From assembly GCA_012656075.1 (NCBI GenBank), contig JAAKBF010000050.1, positions 62,001 to 126,000 of the forward strand: 64,000 nt of DNA. Reading direction: 5' to 3'. Shown here piece after piece: positions 45,076 to 56,266 of the stretch. Within the stretch, counting starts at the first letter, position 1. Each line of letters begins with the position of its first letter. This DNA is from Phytophthora hibernalis. Its lineage: Eukaryota; Oomycota; Peronosporomycetes; Peronosporales; Peronosporaceae. The notes under the pieces are model-generated. The model worked only from the letters and a program-made list of their open reading frames with translations, made no database searches and was not told where the DNA came from. Position numbers and translations under genes: made by a program.

Positions 45076-46647
45076 ATGAAGCTCGATGTGACCGCCATGC
45101 GCTACCTGACCAAGGAGCACTTCCGCGTGCTGACGGCCATCGAGATGGGCATGAAGAACCACGAGGTGGTGCCCGTGGAGCTGATCGCCAGCATCGCCAA
45201 ACTGCGCCACGGCGGCGTGCAGAAAATCCTGTCGCACCTGCTGCGGAACAAGCTCATCGCGCACGACGGCAACGCGTACGACGGCTACCGTCTCACGTAC
45301 AGCGGCTACGACTACCTAGCACTGCGCGTGTTCCTGCAACGCGGCCATATCACCGGCCTGGGCCGCCAGATCGGCGTCGGCAAGGAGTCGGACATCTTCC
45401 TGGCCACGCAGGAGGACGGCACGGAAGTGGCCATTAAGTTCCACCGCCTCGGACGCACGTCATTCCGCGCTGTCAAAGCCAAGCGAGACTACCTTAAGAA
45501 CCGCAAGTCGGTTAGCTGGTTCTACATGTCCCGTCTCTCGGCCATGAAGGAGTTCGCCTTCCTCAAGGTAGAGCAATAGCTGCTTGGGTGGACGATATCG
45601 AGGAGTTAATGTTATTGTTGTTGACGTAGGCTCTGTTTGACCGAGACTTCCCGACGCCGACGCCGATTGATTGCAACCGCCACGCCATTTGCATGAGTCT
45701 CGTAGACGGCTACCCGCTCAACCAAGTGCGCCGTCTTGCCAACTCCAAGGACGCCTACGAAACCGCCATGTCAATTGTCGTGCGGCTTGCGGAGTACGGA
45801 CTCATTCACTGCGACTTCAACGAGTTCAACATTATGATTGGAGACGATGGCAAGATCACCATGATCGATTTCCCGCAGATGATCTCGACGTCGCACCCGA
45901 ACGCTGCCGAGTGAGTACAACTTGTCATTTATTTCCTGGTAATGCAACTTCTGACTTTTGTGTGACTTTGTAGACTGTTTAACCGCGATGTGCACGGACT
46001 TGTGAAGTTTTTCTCGCGACTGCAAGGTGGTGCCTACACACCTGACGTAAGTTTTTTTCTGTCGCAGCAATTCTATCCGTGGTAGCTCTGCTATTAGTCT
46101 GAAAGTCTAAAATATTGTGCCGATTTCTGATGCAAACCGTAGCGCGTTCCGAAGCTGGAGGACATCGTGGCCGATGCGAACGTCCGATTGGACGAGGATG
46201 TGGAGGCCAGTGGCTTCGGCAAGGAGTTCGGCGAAAAAGTGCACGACGTGAGTTGCTGCTCGCCGCCTGATGTAAAAGAACATGCAGACTGATTAATGTT
46301 GTGTCATACTTGTGCAGCTCTCGATCTTCTCGGCCCACCAGGTGCACGGCAGTGACAGCGAAGATGATGATTACGAGGATAAAAGTGAAGAGGAAGGCGA
46401 GAGCGACGAGGAAGTGCCCGATCTTGTGAAGGGAATTGAAGCTACGGCTCTTGATAGCCAACCTGATGGATCCGACAACGATGACGAAGAGGAAGCGCAG
46501 GACGCGTTCGCCGTGGAGAACGAAATCATTAAGCAGCGGGTGCAGCGCGACCGCCAAGCTCGTGAAAAGGCAGGCGGCAAGCGGCGGTCGCGAAACTCGT
46601 CTAAGGTGAGCTTCAAGGGCAAGCTTTACCACAAGAACGACTGGTAA
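45076..46647 (+). CDS. RIOK2: RIO2 atypical kinase, 40S ribosome maturation
   Basis: Late cytoplasmic factor for the pre-40S subunit. Five exons: 45076-45567, 45630-45910, 45974-46046, 46143-46247 and 46318-46647 (426 aa, all phases consistent). The RIO2-specific winged helix comes first (MKNHEVVPVELIASIAKLRH...LTYSGYDYLAL). The kinase core has GVGKESDIFLA (P-loop), VAIKFHRLGRTSF (Lys), the HCDFNEFNIM catalytic loop and MIDFPQMIS (metal loop, DFPQ being RIO2-like). The C-terminus is strongly acidic (SDSEDDDYEDKSEEEGESDE) then basic, as in other RIO2 proteins. No frame break. Confidence 0.97.
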
Positions 46648-46838
46648 ATCTAGCAGAATGGTACAAGTACAACATAGAAGTTGTTGCTTGTCACCGATTG
46701 TAAACTGCTGTCCACTCGGTCCAGCGTTTATACGTAGCAATACACTATTGCATGAAGCGCTTCATGTTTGTATTATCGGGTCAAATAAGAATTCGTGTGC
46801 GGCGACTAACGCTGCGTTTAGAAGTGGCGTTCGGGCGG

Positions 46839-47428
46839 CTATTGAATAACACAGGACGCGCTTTGCGCGGCCGCGTCGCCCATATCCTTGAGCACTTTTA
46901 CTACAGCCTTATGCTTGCCGTCCATCGCGTAGTCGAAAGGTAACTTGCCGTTGGCATCTTTCTTGGTGGAATCTGCCTTGTTTTCCATCAGCAGTCTAAC
47001 TATTTCCACTTTGCCGCCCTCGGCTGCGCCGTGGAGTGCCGTCATCCCTGTTGTGGTTTCTGCATTAATGTTTGCCCCTTTCTGCAGCAGCGACTGTGTG
47101 GCCTCTTTGTGGCCGCTGATCGACGCCCAATGCAGTGCCGTCCGACCGCTTTTGTCCGCCTACCAAGCCAAATACACACAGCAGCTAAGAACCTCCGTAC
47201 CACTTCCTCATCAACAGCAGAAGCTGTACCCACCCCGTCGATCTCCGCGCCTTTGTCCAGCAGCAGTGTACACAACTCTGCGTGGTTGCCTCCTGCAGCG
47301 CGGTGGAGCGCCCGTCGATCACCGGCGCCAGGAGCATTAACGTCTACGGACTTTTCCTCCAAAATCTGCAGACACGCGCCCTTGTCACCATTGTGCGCGG
47401 CCTTGTGGAGCGGTGTGTCCGACGGCAT
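46839..47428 (-). CDS. small ankyrin-repeat protein ending in a CaaX-type box
   Basis: Exons 47234-47428 and 46839-47159 with a 74-bp intron; 171 aa. Four to five ankyrin repeats fill the protein: DTPLHKAAHNGDKGACLQIL, RRALHRAAGGNHAELCTLLL, GRTALHWASISGHKEATQSL, MTALHGAAEGGKVEIVRLLM and a last repeat at KLPFDYAMDGKHKAVVKVL. The C-terminus is SASCVIQ: Cys four residues from the end, two aliphatic residues and Gln, a pattern recognised by farnesyltransferase in other eukaryotes. This would tether the protein to a membrane. Partner unknown. It is divergent from the FN3/WW gene (358 bp between start codons). Confidence 0.85.
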
Positions 47429-47786
47429 GGCGACTCACTCGATTGGCTTGACGCACCAGCCGCCGTCTCAATGATCGTCTATGTAGGAAATAAAAGCTCG
47501 CAGGCCTCGAGACTCTCGGACGGCTCCCTCTTGTCGCTTACTGCCTGCTGGGAACTGGACGCAGATAGCAGCAGGCCGAGCGAGTGCAGCACCTTTGGCT
47601 TAGCGCGTCCCACGTAGCAGTTAGGGCCTCTCCGTCTTATCAGAGGACGCTATCTTCGACTCTTGGTTTCGCCTCGTCCTGTGCATAAATAGCTTGGCCT
47701 TTTCTGAAAATAAACTTCAACTATTGGATCAGGAGTGATGGTCATCTCAGCGCTCAACTTATGCGCATTGCCTTCGCGTCGCGGCA

Positions 47787-50700
47787 ATGGACCAGGCGGC
47801 GGTGCAGGACGCGGAGAAGGGCATAGATAATGGATCCATCGAAGTGTGGAAGCCCTTGCCGTCACCTAGGCACACACTGCTTCCGATTCTGTCGCAACAT
47901 CAACTTCCGACGGGGCGCTCGTCGTGGACAAGGAAGAAATTCGCGTAGGTGCGAGCGGAGAGATAAATCTTTCTTATTGCAACGAGCTGTTTAGTAGATT
48001 TATCACTCTATTTTTTGTTTTGTAGTGTATTTGGCGCCGCTGATGCCGACGGCCAAGGAGATGTACTTTGCCAAACACAAGGAGTTGTTGAAAGGGAAGA
48101 GCAATACAGAGGTGAATAGTGAAGAGCAGGAAGCAGAGCAGCGGTCGAACAGGCAGCTACTTGCTTCACTAGAGCGCCATTTAGCGGTAGTTCAAAAGCC
48201 GAGTCAACAATTAGGCTCTCAGAACCAGCAGTCGTCCTCGAGCGTCTTTGCCTCTCCATCAACGGACGACCTTCAACGCAACAATGTTCCTGTTACTGTA
48301 GAGAGCGGTGCTGCCTCGTCAACTGATGGACAGCTGAAAAGGATGAAGCAAAGAGTAAAGCTGCTACCAATTTCAGACGACGATCGTGTCTCATTCTGGG
48401 AGACCATTCGGGGCTACGAGAATATGAGGGCGTACTGCCATCAGACAGTGGTGGCTGGAGGTGCATTCACCCCGATGGGTTTCAATATGGAAGCAGCATT
48501 CAAGCGAATGGTACATTTCACCCTGGCAGTGGTGCAGTGGTAATGTGGTTCGGATGCTAACACTTTGTGACTGATGGTCGCAGCTACTCGAAGAACGACA
48601 TTTGCTCTGGGTGAGCACACATGAAAGTCGACTGGAGGGTAACAAGATGCGGAAAGTGCAAGAAGATGAAAACTATGAGCGTAGAGCGATAGAAACTTCC
48701 TCTGATTATCGCGCTCGACAACGTCTACAGAAGCGTATTCGCGAGCAGTTAATTTGTGAGGCTCAAAACATGCAACCGATTGTGATGCTGAGCGTCTTCA
48801 CGCAGAAAATGCTCAATACGTTGCGGATGCACTGGAGCCGCTGTCGACTGGAAAGCAATTTATCTCGCACTGTTCGAATCTGGAAGCAACATCGCTCCAT
48901 AAAGCGTACAAATTCTCAAGCAGCACATCTTCTCATCGAGTGGCTCCAGAAAAGCGTGGCTGTAAAAAGTGTTGGCTTTCGCGCATTCCGAGGACTGCGG
49001 ATCTTCATTCGTCGAGTTAAAAGGTGCAAGGCCTGTGGCGAAAAAGCAAGCCGTCCGAAGACTAAAGATGCTGATCATTGAGAAAGCTTGGATGGAGCTT
49101 GAGGCTCAGTATGTGGATGCCGCAATTGAAGAATACGAGAGCAGGAGATTGGAGGTTTGTCTGCAACGCTCTCATTATTCAGGGTACGCCGCATTTCTAA
49201 TATTTGTGTTTGTCCATAGGCCGAACAGTATGAGAGTCAGAGGAAGTCGCCAAAAAGTGGGTCAAAGCAGAAAAACAGGAAAAAGCGCGAGGTATGGATG
49301 AGGTTCGTTCCTGTCTCAGTTCGAGACCAAGTGATCGTCGAGTTCCTGCAAAAGTTGAACAAGAATACCAAGAGAAGTTCCGCAATCAGGAGGTAGACTT
49401 CTTCCCTCAATTGGTTCAAACGCTACGGGGAGCACCCAAATCGAGCGAGAACGTACATTAGAGTTGTTGCAATGAGGTATGCGCTGTGTGGGAGAGTTGT
49501 TGATACCTTGCTGCACTACCCGGGAGCTGTAGGTGATGACGTTGCTGGTGTCAAGCCTTTTGATGTTCACCAAGCACCGGTGAGTCAGCTGATAAATGAA
49601 GGGCGCGACCGTTGTAGCAAACTGCCAAGTTCGAGATCTACCGTTCGAGTTTGAGCGACCGGTCACTTTATCTAAGCGTGTGTCCAAGATGCAGAACGAC
49701 GACGAGGTGCGGCAAGTACTTGGAAGCAAGGCTAGTCACGAAACCGAAGAGCACAAAAAACAATTAGCGCTGCTGCTCCAGAGGAGACGACAGCTTCGAC
49801 AAGCTTCTCCCATCAAAGGTGCATACGCTGTGTTCCGGTATAAAATGCGTTTAGAATTGAATGATACCTGACGCTTTCTCCATATTTTCGTATGAAGATG
49901 TTATAGCACCAGAGTCTCATCAGCCTCTACCTACACCACAGATACAATCTGTAGTTTCAGGCGAGCAACGAATACCAAAGCAATCATTTGCATTGGTCGC
50001 GGTGTCTTATAATTTCCGAAATCTTCCAGGGCTGTCAGAGCGGGCTAAAGACGCAGCAGCTGCACTTTCGATAGTCTCGTCGACCAGCATTTTAATCGCT
50101 TCTCACGCAGAGGATCCCGACTTTTGTTGAATCCATCAGTGATTGAGTTCCAGGATACCATGAAAGAGTTGAAGCAGATATGTGCAGAAGAACCGAACTC
50201 GTCGTTTTTCATGATATTGTCGGTAAGTTGGTTCGATGCGCGTTCTCTATCAGCAAAATCAGCTGATTCATTAATCTCATGTTGCCAAAGACGCATGGAG
50301 CCCGAGTTTCCCGCGGTGTTAACGAAGGATCATACGTTTTATTTAGCGAAACAAGGGTTACATCCGAAGAAGAGCTAGTTCTAACAGCAATCCATGAGCG
50401 TGAGCTCGCTGAGATGATTCACAGTGAGCAAGTTAGCAATTGCCTCATTTTCCCTCAGCTTATGTCCTAACCACCACTGTGCTTGCACAGATATTCCATG
50501 CAAAAACAAATTCGTTGCACTCGAGCTATGCCAAACGCAAGAACCGAAGGATAAAATCATCGATGGCCCAGAGACTATTCACCACCGCATCCACGAGCAC
50601 TTCTTCGCTCAGTTGCACAAGCGGCTTGTGCAACTATGTTTGAAGGCTTTGCTCGAGCGTGGGGTTCAGTTGCCATCCAACGAGGAAATTACGGAGGAGG

Positions 50701-52335
50701 CAGTACGTACGAATCCCCAGCTACTCAATCTCATTTTGATGGAGTCCTGTGACGTCAAGAGCGAAGTCCCTGTTCGATCCAACGAAGAGCGCGTCAGCAA
50801 CTTTTTGCTTCGTTTTCGGGATGCATTTCGCGGCGCAGCGATATCACCAAAACTGAACGAAGAAGAAGTTCAACAAGGTCCTCGCCACTCGCTCTTCGCG
50901 AAAGAAGTGGTAGAATATGTAGGCAAAGCAATTCGTGATGATGCTGCGAAACACAATGCTTTCCTGTATGCGGAGTACAAGAGTCAAGTTCGGACAAAAT
51001 ACGAGCAAGCCGCCGAGTTTCAGGATATCACTCACACACCCAGTGTGTTGGGCGCCGAGCATGCGCTCGACTTTGGTTTGGGAGAAACACCAGGTACGCA
51101 AAGTATATTGGTGACTATGAGGTCCAAACTTTCATTTTAATATTTCCCACTGCTGTAGAGCCACCTACTGTGTCACCGGCACCACCATTATTTGTTGCAT
51201 CAACTCTGAGCAGCATCAGCTTAAAGTGGAGCTTCACCCCACCCACGTTGAGTAGTGAGTTTCCGGCCGTACTCGGATACCACATACAGCGTCGCGGTCA
51301 TGGTCGTGCGTGTGTTGATGAAGCAGGTGAAGCGAGTATTTGGAAAAGATGTGCAGCGTTCCAAGTATTGAGCTACGAGGAAGCTGTAAGAAATGCGATT
51401 GTTCCGCCCACTGGCGCAACAATCTTCGGACTGGCAACAGATACGATTTACTGTTTTCGAGTTCGAGCGCGAACTGCCGGGGGCTGGGGACCATTTTCGA
51501 ACTCAACGAAAGGATATCGTACACTTTCCGCTACTTCTACGCTGGACCAACGCGAAACAATCAGACTTGCTGCAATGAGTGAGGGGGCAAATGGTATTGC
51601 AAAACTCATGGAAAAGCACAACAACTCAGGTGCTATCCAACGCTACGCAACAGACGTCTTAGCTACAATGTCAATCAAAGGTGCGACCGGCTATTCTCTT
51701 ATGGCTACATGCACAACGATTTCCCAGTATGCAGGCACCTCTGACTGTGTCCATATTGATAGGAAATTCGGCAAGTATGCAACCACTCGCACCTTCCGAT
51801 TTACCAGTTGTAGTCCTTGTGAGAGATGCTATGCTCAAGTTTAAGAGGGACATGTACCTCCAGCAACAAGGGTGCATCCTGTTTGGACGCCTTGCTGGAT
51901 CTAACGGTACGTGTTTGGTTGTTTCTTCTAAAGGCAAGGCCTGCTAATAACAATTCTGCTACATCTCTTTTTACAGCAACGTGGAGAACAGCACTTCAGT
52001 CAGTGAAATCACCATCAGTTCTGAGTATCGTACAAGGTATCACCATTCGAACCAAGCGCGATCATAACAGTGAACTCACGCGTTGCGCGACTTGGGCACT
52101 CGACCAACTGCAAAGCGGATCAATTGTACGTCAAAGACAACGACCAGCGCTGAATGAACACGAGGCCGCAATGCGACTTCAAGGTCTCTATCGCTGTCGA
52201 AAAGCACGGGAAGGGGTACGAGCGCTGGCACGCTCGGTATATGCCCAAGCGGTTGATCCAGCAAGTGGCATGGCCTACGTGTTCAACACTCGCACAGGAG
52301 CAACGTTTTGGGAACTCCCCCAATTCGCTTCGTGA
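47787..52335 (+). CDS. large FN3, IQ and WW domain protein, about ten exons
   Basis: Exon borders that fit: 47787-47944, 48026-48510, 48594-49154, 49220-49579, 49618-50222, 50291-50431, 50491-51093, 51159-51680, about 51735-51906 and 51977-52335. The N-terminal half is helical with basic segments (HLLIEWLQKSVAVKSVGFRA, RLKMLIIEKAWMELEAQYVD). Then comes a fibronectin type III domain (VSPAPPLFVASTLSSISLKW ... TIYCFRVRARTAGGWGPFS), an armadillo/HEAT-like part (GAIQRYATDVLATMSIKG; VSILIGNSASMQPLA), an IQ motif (AAMRLQGLYRCRKAREGVRA) and a WW-type end (AYVFNTRTGATFWELPQ). At least five single-base losses are needed (near 49023, 49048, 49242, 50066 and 50502), with other doubtful joints, so the gene as written is broken. 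A calmodulin-binding scaffold role is only inferred. Confidence 0.65.
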
Positions 52336-52438
52336 AAGTAGTGTCAGGTTGGGGTATGTATGCAAACGAATGAATAGTATTATTCTCTATCTCGAAATCA
52401 ATGTCAGGCTGCTCGTATTACGGCGAAGACATGCAAAT

Positions 52439-54424
52439 CTAGCGCCGGGCTCGGTACTGGGCTCTCGCCTGTGCGCGTTGAACGTGCTGAGATTTCTTGC
52501 GTTTGCGAATACGCTCCTCGCGTTTGGCTGCTTCACGCTTCTGCTCGCCGGTCTTCTGCACTAACTGCTCCTTCTTCTTGAACCGCTCCTTCAGCTTCTC
52601 TTCCGAGCGTTGCCACTTGGCCTTCTTCTTGCTGTCGTCATCTTCGTCATTGTCACCACCATCGTCTTCAGAATCATCTGCCTTGCCCAGCAGTGCCTTT
52701 TCGTACTCCTCCTCTGTAATCTTTCCCTTCTTCATCTTCTTGTACAGCTTTTCTTCTTCGGCCAGCTCGTCCCATTCTTCGACAATCTGCTGATGCAGGC
52801 CCTTCTTCTTCTCACGACGACGTGGGTGCTTCTGGTTCTCCTCCTCTAACGGACGCTTACGCTTCTTCTCGCGCATCTCGGCATCCTTCTTGTCACGTGC
52901 TTCGTTTTCCTTCGCAATCACAACCAGCTTCTTCTGACGTTCCTTTTCACGAGCCTTGTCCTTGAACTTAATGTCAGCCGTCTTGACAGCAGTCTTCTCG
53001 AAGTCAATGCGCACGTTACGCAGCTCGTTGATCTTGGGAAGCTGCAGCAGACAGAAGCCGCGAGCGACAGCTCCCAGATCAAGCTCCTTGAAGCGGAAGA
53101 TAAACTGGCACTGGTGCTCTTTGTATGAACGCACAAATGCCATGAACGCCTTGGTTCCCTTTTCGAGTAGGTCACGGTCTTCCAGGATGAATGATTTCAC
53201 CTTGGGCAGGACATCCTCCATCGTGTCCAGCGGGAGTGTCATCTCTTCGCACGGCACTTTACGGATCTTCAGGAAGTTCACATAGGCGTCCTCGTTCGAA
53301 GACAAGAAGGACAGGGCGCATCCAGATCGCCCTGCACGTGCGGTACGCCCCACTCGGTGCACGAAGAAGTTCGGGTCCTGCGGAGGATCGTACTGCACAA
53401 TCCAGTCAACGTCCGGCAGATCGATACCTCGCGCAACAACATCCGTGCACACCAGCAACCCCGACTCCAGCGACGAAAACCTATCGTAATTTGTCGTTCG
53501 CCTTTTCTGCGGCATCTTTCCGTGCAGCCCAACAACAGGAATATCTTCGTTACCTTTGAATAGCTCCTCCAGCACGCGTGCAAAGAAGTCCACCGCACCG
53601 CATGTGGAGAAGAACACAATGAGCTTCTGACCCTTCTTGGACTGCACAAACTGGTTCAGCGCCGACAGTCTCTGGTCGTGGCCCACCAAGCAGTAGTAGT
53701 TCTCCAGCGTCGACGGCGTCACCTGTGTGTTGTTGGCCACCTGCACGGAGATCGTCGCCGGGTTTCGCAGTCCGGCGCGTGCCAGCGCCTTCACTTCCTG
53801 CGTCTGCGTGGCCGAGAACAAGCCCGTCCGTCTCTGCTTGGGCAGGTGTTCCAGGATCTTGTTGAGACTCACTTCGAAGCCCATGTCCAGCAGCGTGTCG
53901 GCCTCGTCCAGAATGAGCATCTCGAACTCGCGTGTCTCGACGCTGGATCCGACGCAGCGATTCAGCAAGTCCTCGGTTCTGCCGGGCGTACCGATGACCA
54001 CCGAACACTTACCCACCGCCCCGCGGATGAGCGACAGGTCCTCGTCCACACTTGTTCCACCCACAAACAGCAGCAGCTGCACATTGGGCACGGCCCCAGC
54101 AAAGAACTTCTCGGCGCACTCGAAGATCTGACGCGCCAGCTCACGCGTGGGTGAGACAATCATAGCCACAAGCTTGGTGAGGTCGGCGTGACGCGGTGCT
54201 GTGATGCTTCCGTCCGCCAGCTTGGCCTTGAGTAGCTGCACAATGGGAAGTACGAAGGCCAGCGTCTTGCCACTTCCCGTACACGCGTCCACACACACGT
54301 CCTTGTTGGACAGGAAGAGAGGAAGCGTAGCAGCCTGCACAGGCGTCATGTGCTCGAAGCCCAGCGCATCGGTCTCCGCCAGGATCTCGGCGCACAGCGG
54401 CGGCTGGAAGTCGTGGAACCTCAT
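52439..54424 (-). CDS. DDX55: DEAD-box RNA helicase, DDX55/Spb4 type
   Basis: ATP-dependent helicase of nucleolar 60S subunit assembly. Single exon, 661 aa, no frame break. Motifs in order: Q (GFEHMTPVQAATLP), I (ACTGSGKT), Ia (PTRELARQI), Ib (TPGR), II (DEAD), III (SAT), IV (IVFFSTC), V (ARGID) and VI (HRVGRTARAG). After the core, FMAFVRSYKEHQCQFIFRFK and FCLLQLPKINELR match the conserved domain (DUF4217) that Spb4/DDX55 and DDX10/18 share; the basic Lys/Arg tail with no second acidic block favours Spb4. The first motif region MRFHDFQPPLC also fits. Confidence 0.93.
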   Translation of the reverse strand: MRFHDFQPPLCAEILAETDALGFEHMTPVQAATLPLFLSNKDVCVDACTGSGKTLAFVLPIVQLLKAKLADGSITAPRHADLTKLVAMIVSPTRELARQIFECAEKFFAGAVPNVQLLLFVGGTSVDEDLSLIRGAVGKCSVVIGTPGRTEDLLNRCVGSSVETREFEMLILDEADTLLDMGFEVSLNKILEHLPKQRRTGLFSATQTQEVKALARAGLRNPATISVQVANNTQVTPSTLENYYCLVGHDQRLSALNQFVQSKKGQKLIVFFSTCGAVDFFARVLEELFKGNEDIPVVGLHGKMPQKRRTTNYDRFSSLESGLLVCTDVVARGIDLPDVDWIVQYDPPQDPNFFVHRVGRTARAGRSGCALSFLSSNEDAYVNFLKIRKVPCEEMTLPLDTMEDVLPKVKSFILEDRDLLEKGTKAFMAFVRSYKEHQCQFIFRFKELDLGAVARGFCLLQLPKINELRNVRIDFEKTAVKTADIKFKDKAREKERQKKLVVIAKENEARDKKDAEMREKKRKRPLEEENQKHPRRREKKKGLHQQIVEEWDELAEEEKLYKKMKKGKITEEEYEKALLGKADDSEDDGGDNDEDDDSKKKAKWQRSEEKLKERFKKKEQLVQKTGEQKREAAKREERIRKRKKSQHVQRAQARAQYRARR

Positions 54425-54699
54425 GACACCTTTTCACTTTTGACTGGTGACAAGCACAAAATGGTTTTGATGTGGAGTACACAGGTTGTTGCGCATCACC
54501 GTGTTTTGTTCCTTTCCAAAGTATCACCTCAAAATGGAACACATTTGTAGGATTGTGTCAGGTTTTATCAAATTGCATGTTATCAGCACAATCATTGTGC
54601 TTTTCATCAACATGTCTTGAAGCATTTCGCTTGTAGATCCCAGTCACAATTCAATTCACCGTCTCGAAGTCAAGCTCTTTTCCCCACGAAGACTTCACC
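54425..54699. promoter_or_regulatory. divergent promoter, helicase and reductase
   Basis: 275 bp between two start codons in opposite directions. TTCAATTC at 54650-54657 fits the oomycete initiator pattern (YTCANTYY) 43 bp upstream of the reductase ATG. Confidence 0.4.
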
Positions 54700-55973
54700 A
54701 TGAGCTCCGTCACCAAGCCTGCCAACAACATGAAGTACCGCTTCCTGGGCAACTCCGGCCTGCTCGTATCCAAGTTCGGCCTCGGCAGCTTCGTCACCTT
54801 CGACATGCAAATGGATTTCGAAAATCCTACGCCGTCTTCGAGCACGCCTTCAAGAGCGGCATCAACTTCTACGACAGTGCAGAGACGTATGCGGACGGCG
54901 AGGCTGAGAAGTTCATTGGCAAGATCGTCAAGACCGGCGTCGAGCGAGGCGTCTGGAGCCGCGAGGACCTCGTGCTCACCACCAAGATCTTCTTCGGCAC
55001 CGAGATGTTCTCTGGCGGCGGCGGTCCCAACGCCACCGGCCTGAGCCGCAAACACGTCGTGGAAGGCATGAAGGCGTCACTCAAGAGGTTTGACCTGGAC
55101 TACGTGGATGTGGTCTTCTGCCACCGCCAAGATCCCTACACGCCCATGGAAGAGATTGTTCGCGCTATGAACTACGTGATCGAGCAGGGCTGGGCGTTCT
55201 ACTGGGGTACCAGCGAGTGGAAGGCTGCAGAAGTTATCGAGGCCTGCGAAACCGCTGATCGTCTGGGACTGATTCGACCGGTACGTGTTGATGTTCATTT
55301 GGTGCTTGGTTGACTTTTGATTTTTGCTAGGTGTGCGATCAAACGCGCTACAACATTCTCGACCGCTCCCGTGTGGACTATGACTTCGTGAACCTGTACA
55401 AGGTACTGCTTTCACAAGTTGTATGTTGTTGGTGCGCATACTGACCCTTGTATCCCTGCTGCGTTGCAAAATGCGTAGAAGTACAAGTACGGCGTGACAT
55501 CTTTTTCAGCGCTGTCAGCTGGTGTACTCACTGGCAAGTACAACGAAGGAATTCCAGAGGTACGACTAGTGTGTTGGCTTGCGTGGGTTACGAATATCGA
55601 TAGCCAAGATCTAATCTGTACTATCCTCGATATGCAGGGCTCTCGTATGTCGATTCCGGTGTTCAAGCAGCTTCTCTCGAACGGTCTTGAGGAAAAGACA
55701 GCCAAGGCTCTTCAACTCGCCCAGGTCGCCGAGGAAATTGGTTGCACACTGCCGCAGTTAGCCATCGCCTGGTGCGTTGCAAACAACAACGTTTCGACTG
55801 TCCTGCTTGGTGCGTCGAGGATTGAGCAGCTCGATGAGAACCTGAAGGCGCTGGCGTTTGAGGAGAAAATCACGCCTGAGATTCGTGCTAAGATCGACAC
55901 GATCGCTGATTTCAAGCCCGAGCTGACCAAGGTCCAGGACAATGTGCACCAGATCCGTGGCAAGTGGGCGTAA
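54700..55973 (+). CDS. aldo-keto reductase, Kv channel beta-subunit type
   Basis: NADPH-dependent oxidoreductase of the AKR6/7-like group. Exons 54700-55280, 55331-55402, 55479-55559 and 55638-55973. Landmarks: YRFLGNSGLLVSKFGLGSF, NFYDSAETYADGEAE (catalytic Asp-Tyr), TTKIFFG (catalytic Lys), CHRQDPYTPMEEIV (His), FYWGTSEW, FSALSAGVLTGKYNEGIPEG and the cofactor-binding VSTVLLGASRIEQLDENL. The spacing and the LSRKHVVEGMKASLKRFDLD block match Kv-beta/YghZ proteins. One A is missing from the run at 54821-54824; with it the active-site exon joins the N-terminus. Length would be about 356 aa. Whether it binds a channel is not shown. Confidence 0.9.
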
Positions 55974-56266
55974 GGCACCTGATTTTCCTGACCGAGCTAG
56001 AGCAAGAATATTGTGTTCAAACTCACGAAAGGGATCATCAATCAATTTGAGTTGCTAATGTTAAACATGATGCAGTGTACAGCCATACTTGTTGATGAAG
56101 TGATGATGAAATCGCCAGCTTGATTTTGCGAGTCAAACTTTATTGCCAATAAAGTTTGACTCATAGATGTAGTTGATGTCTTTCATTCGCTGGTGCCGTC
56201 GTGATCGCTTATTGGCTACTCCCTTTTGGCCCCACGTTGTGCATGACTTTCAATCTTCCTCTGACC

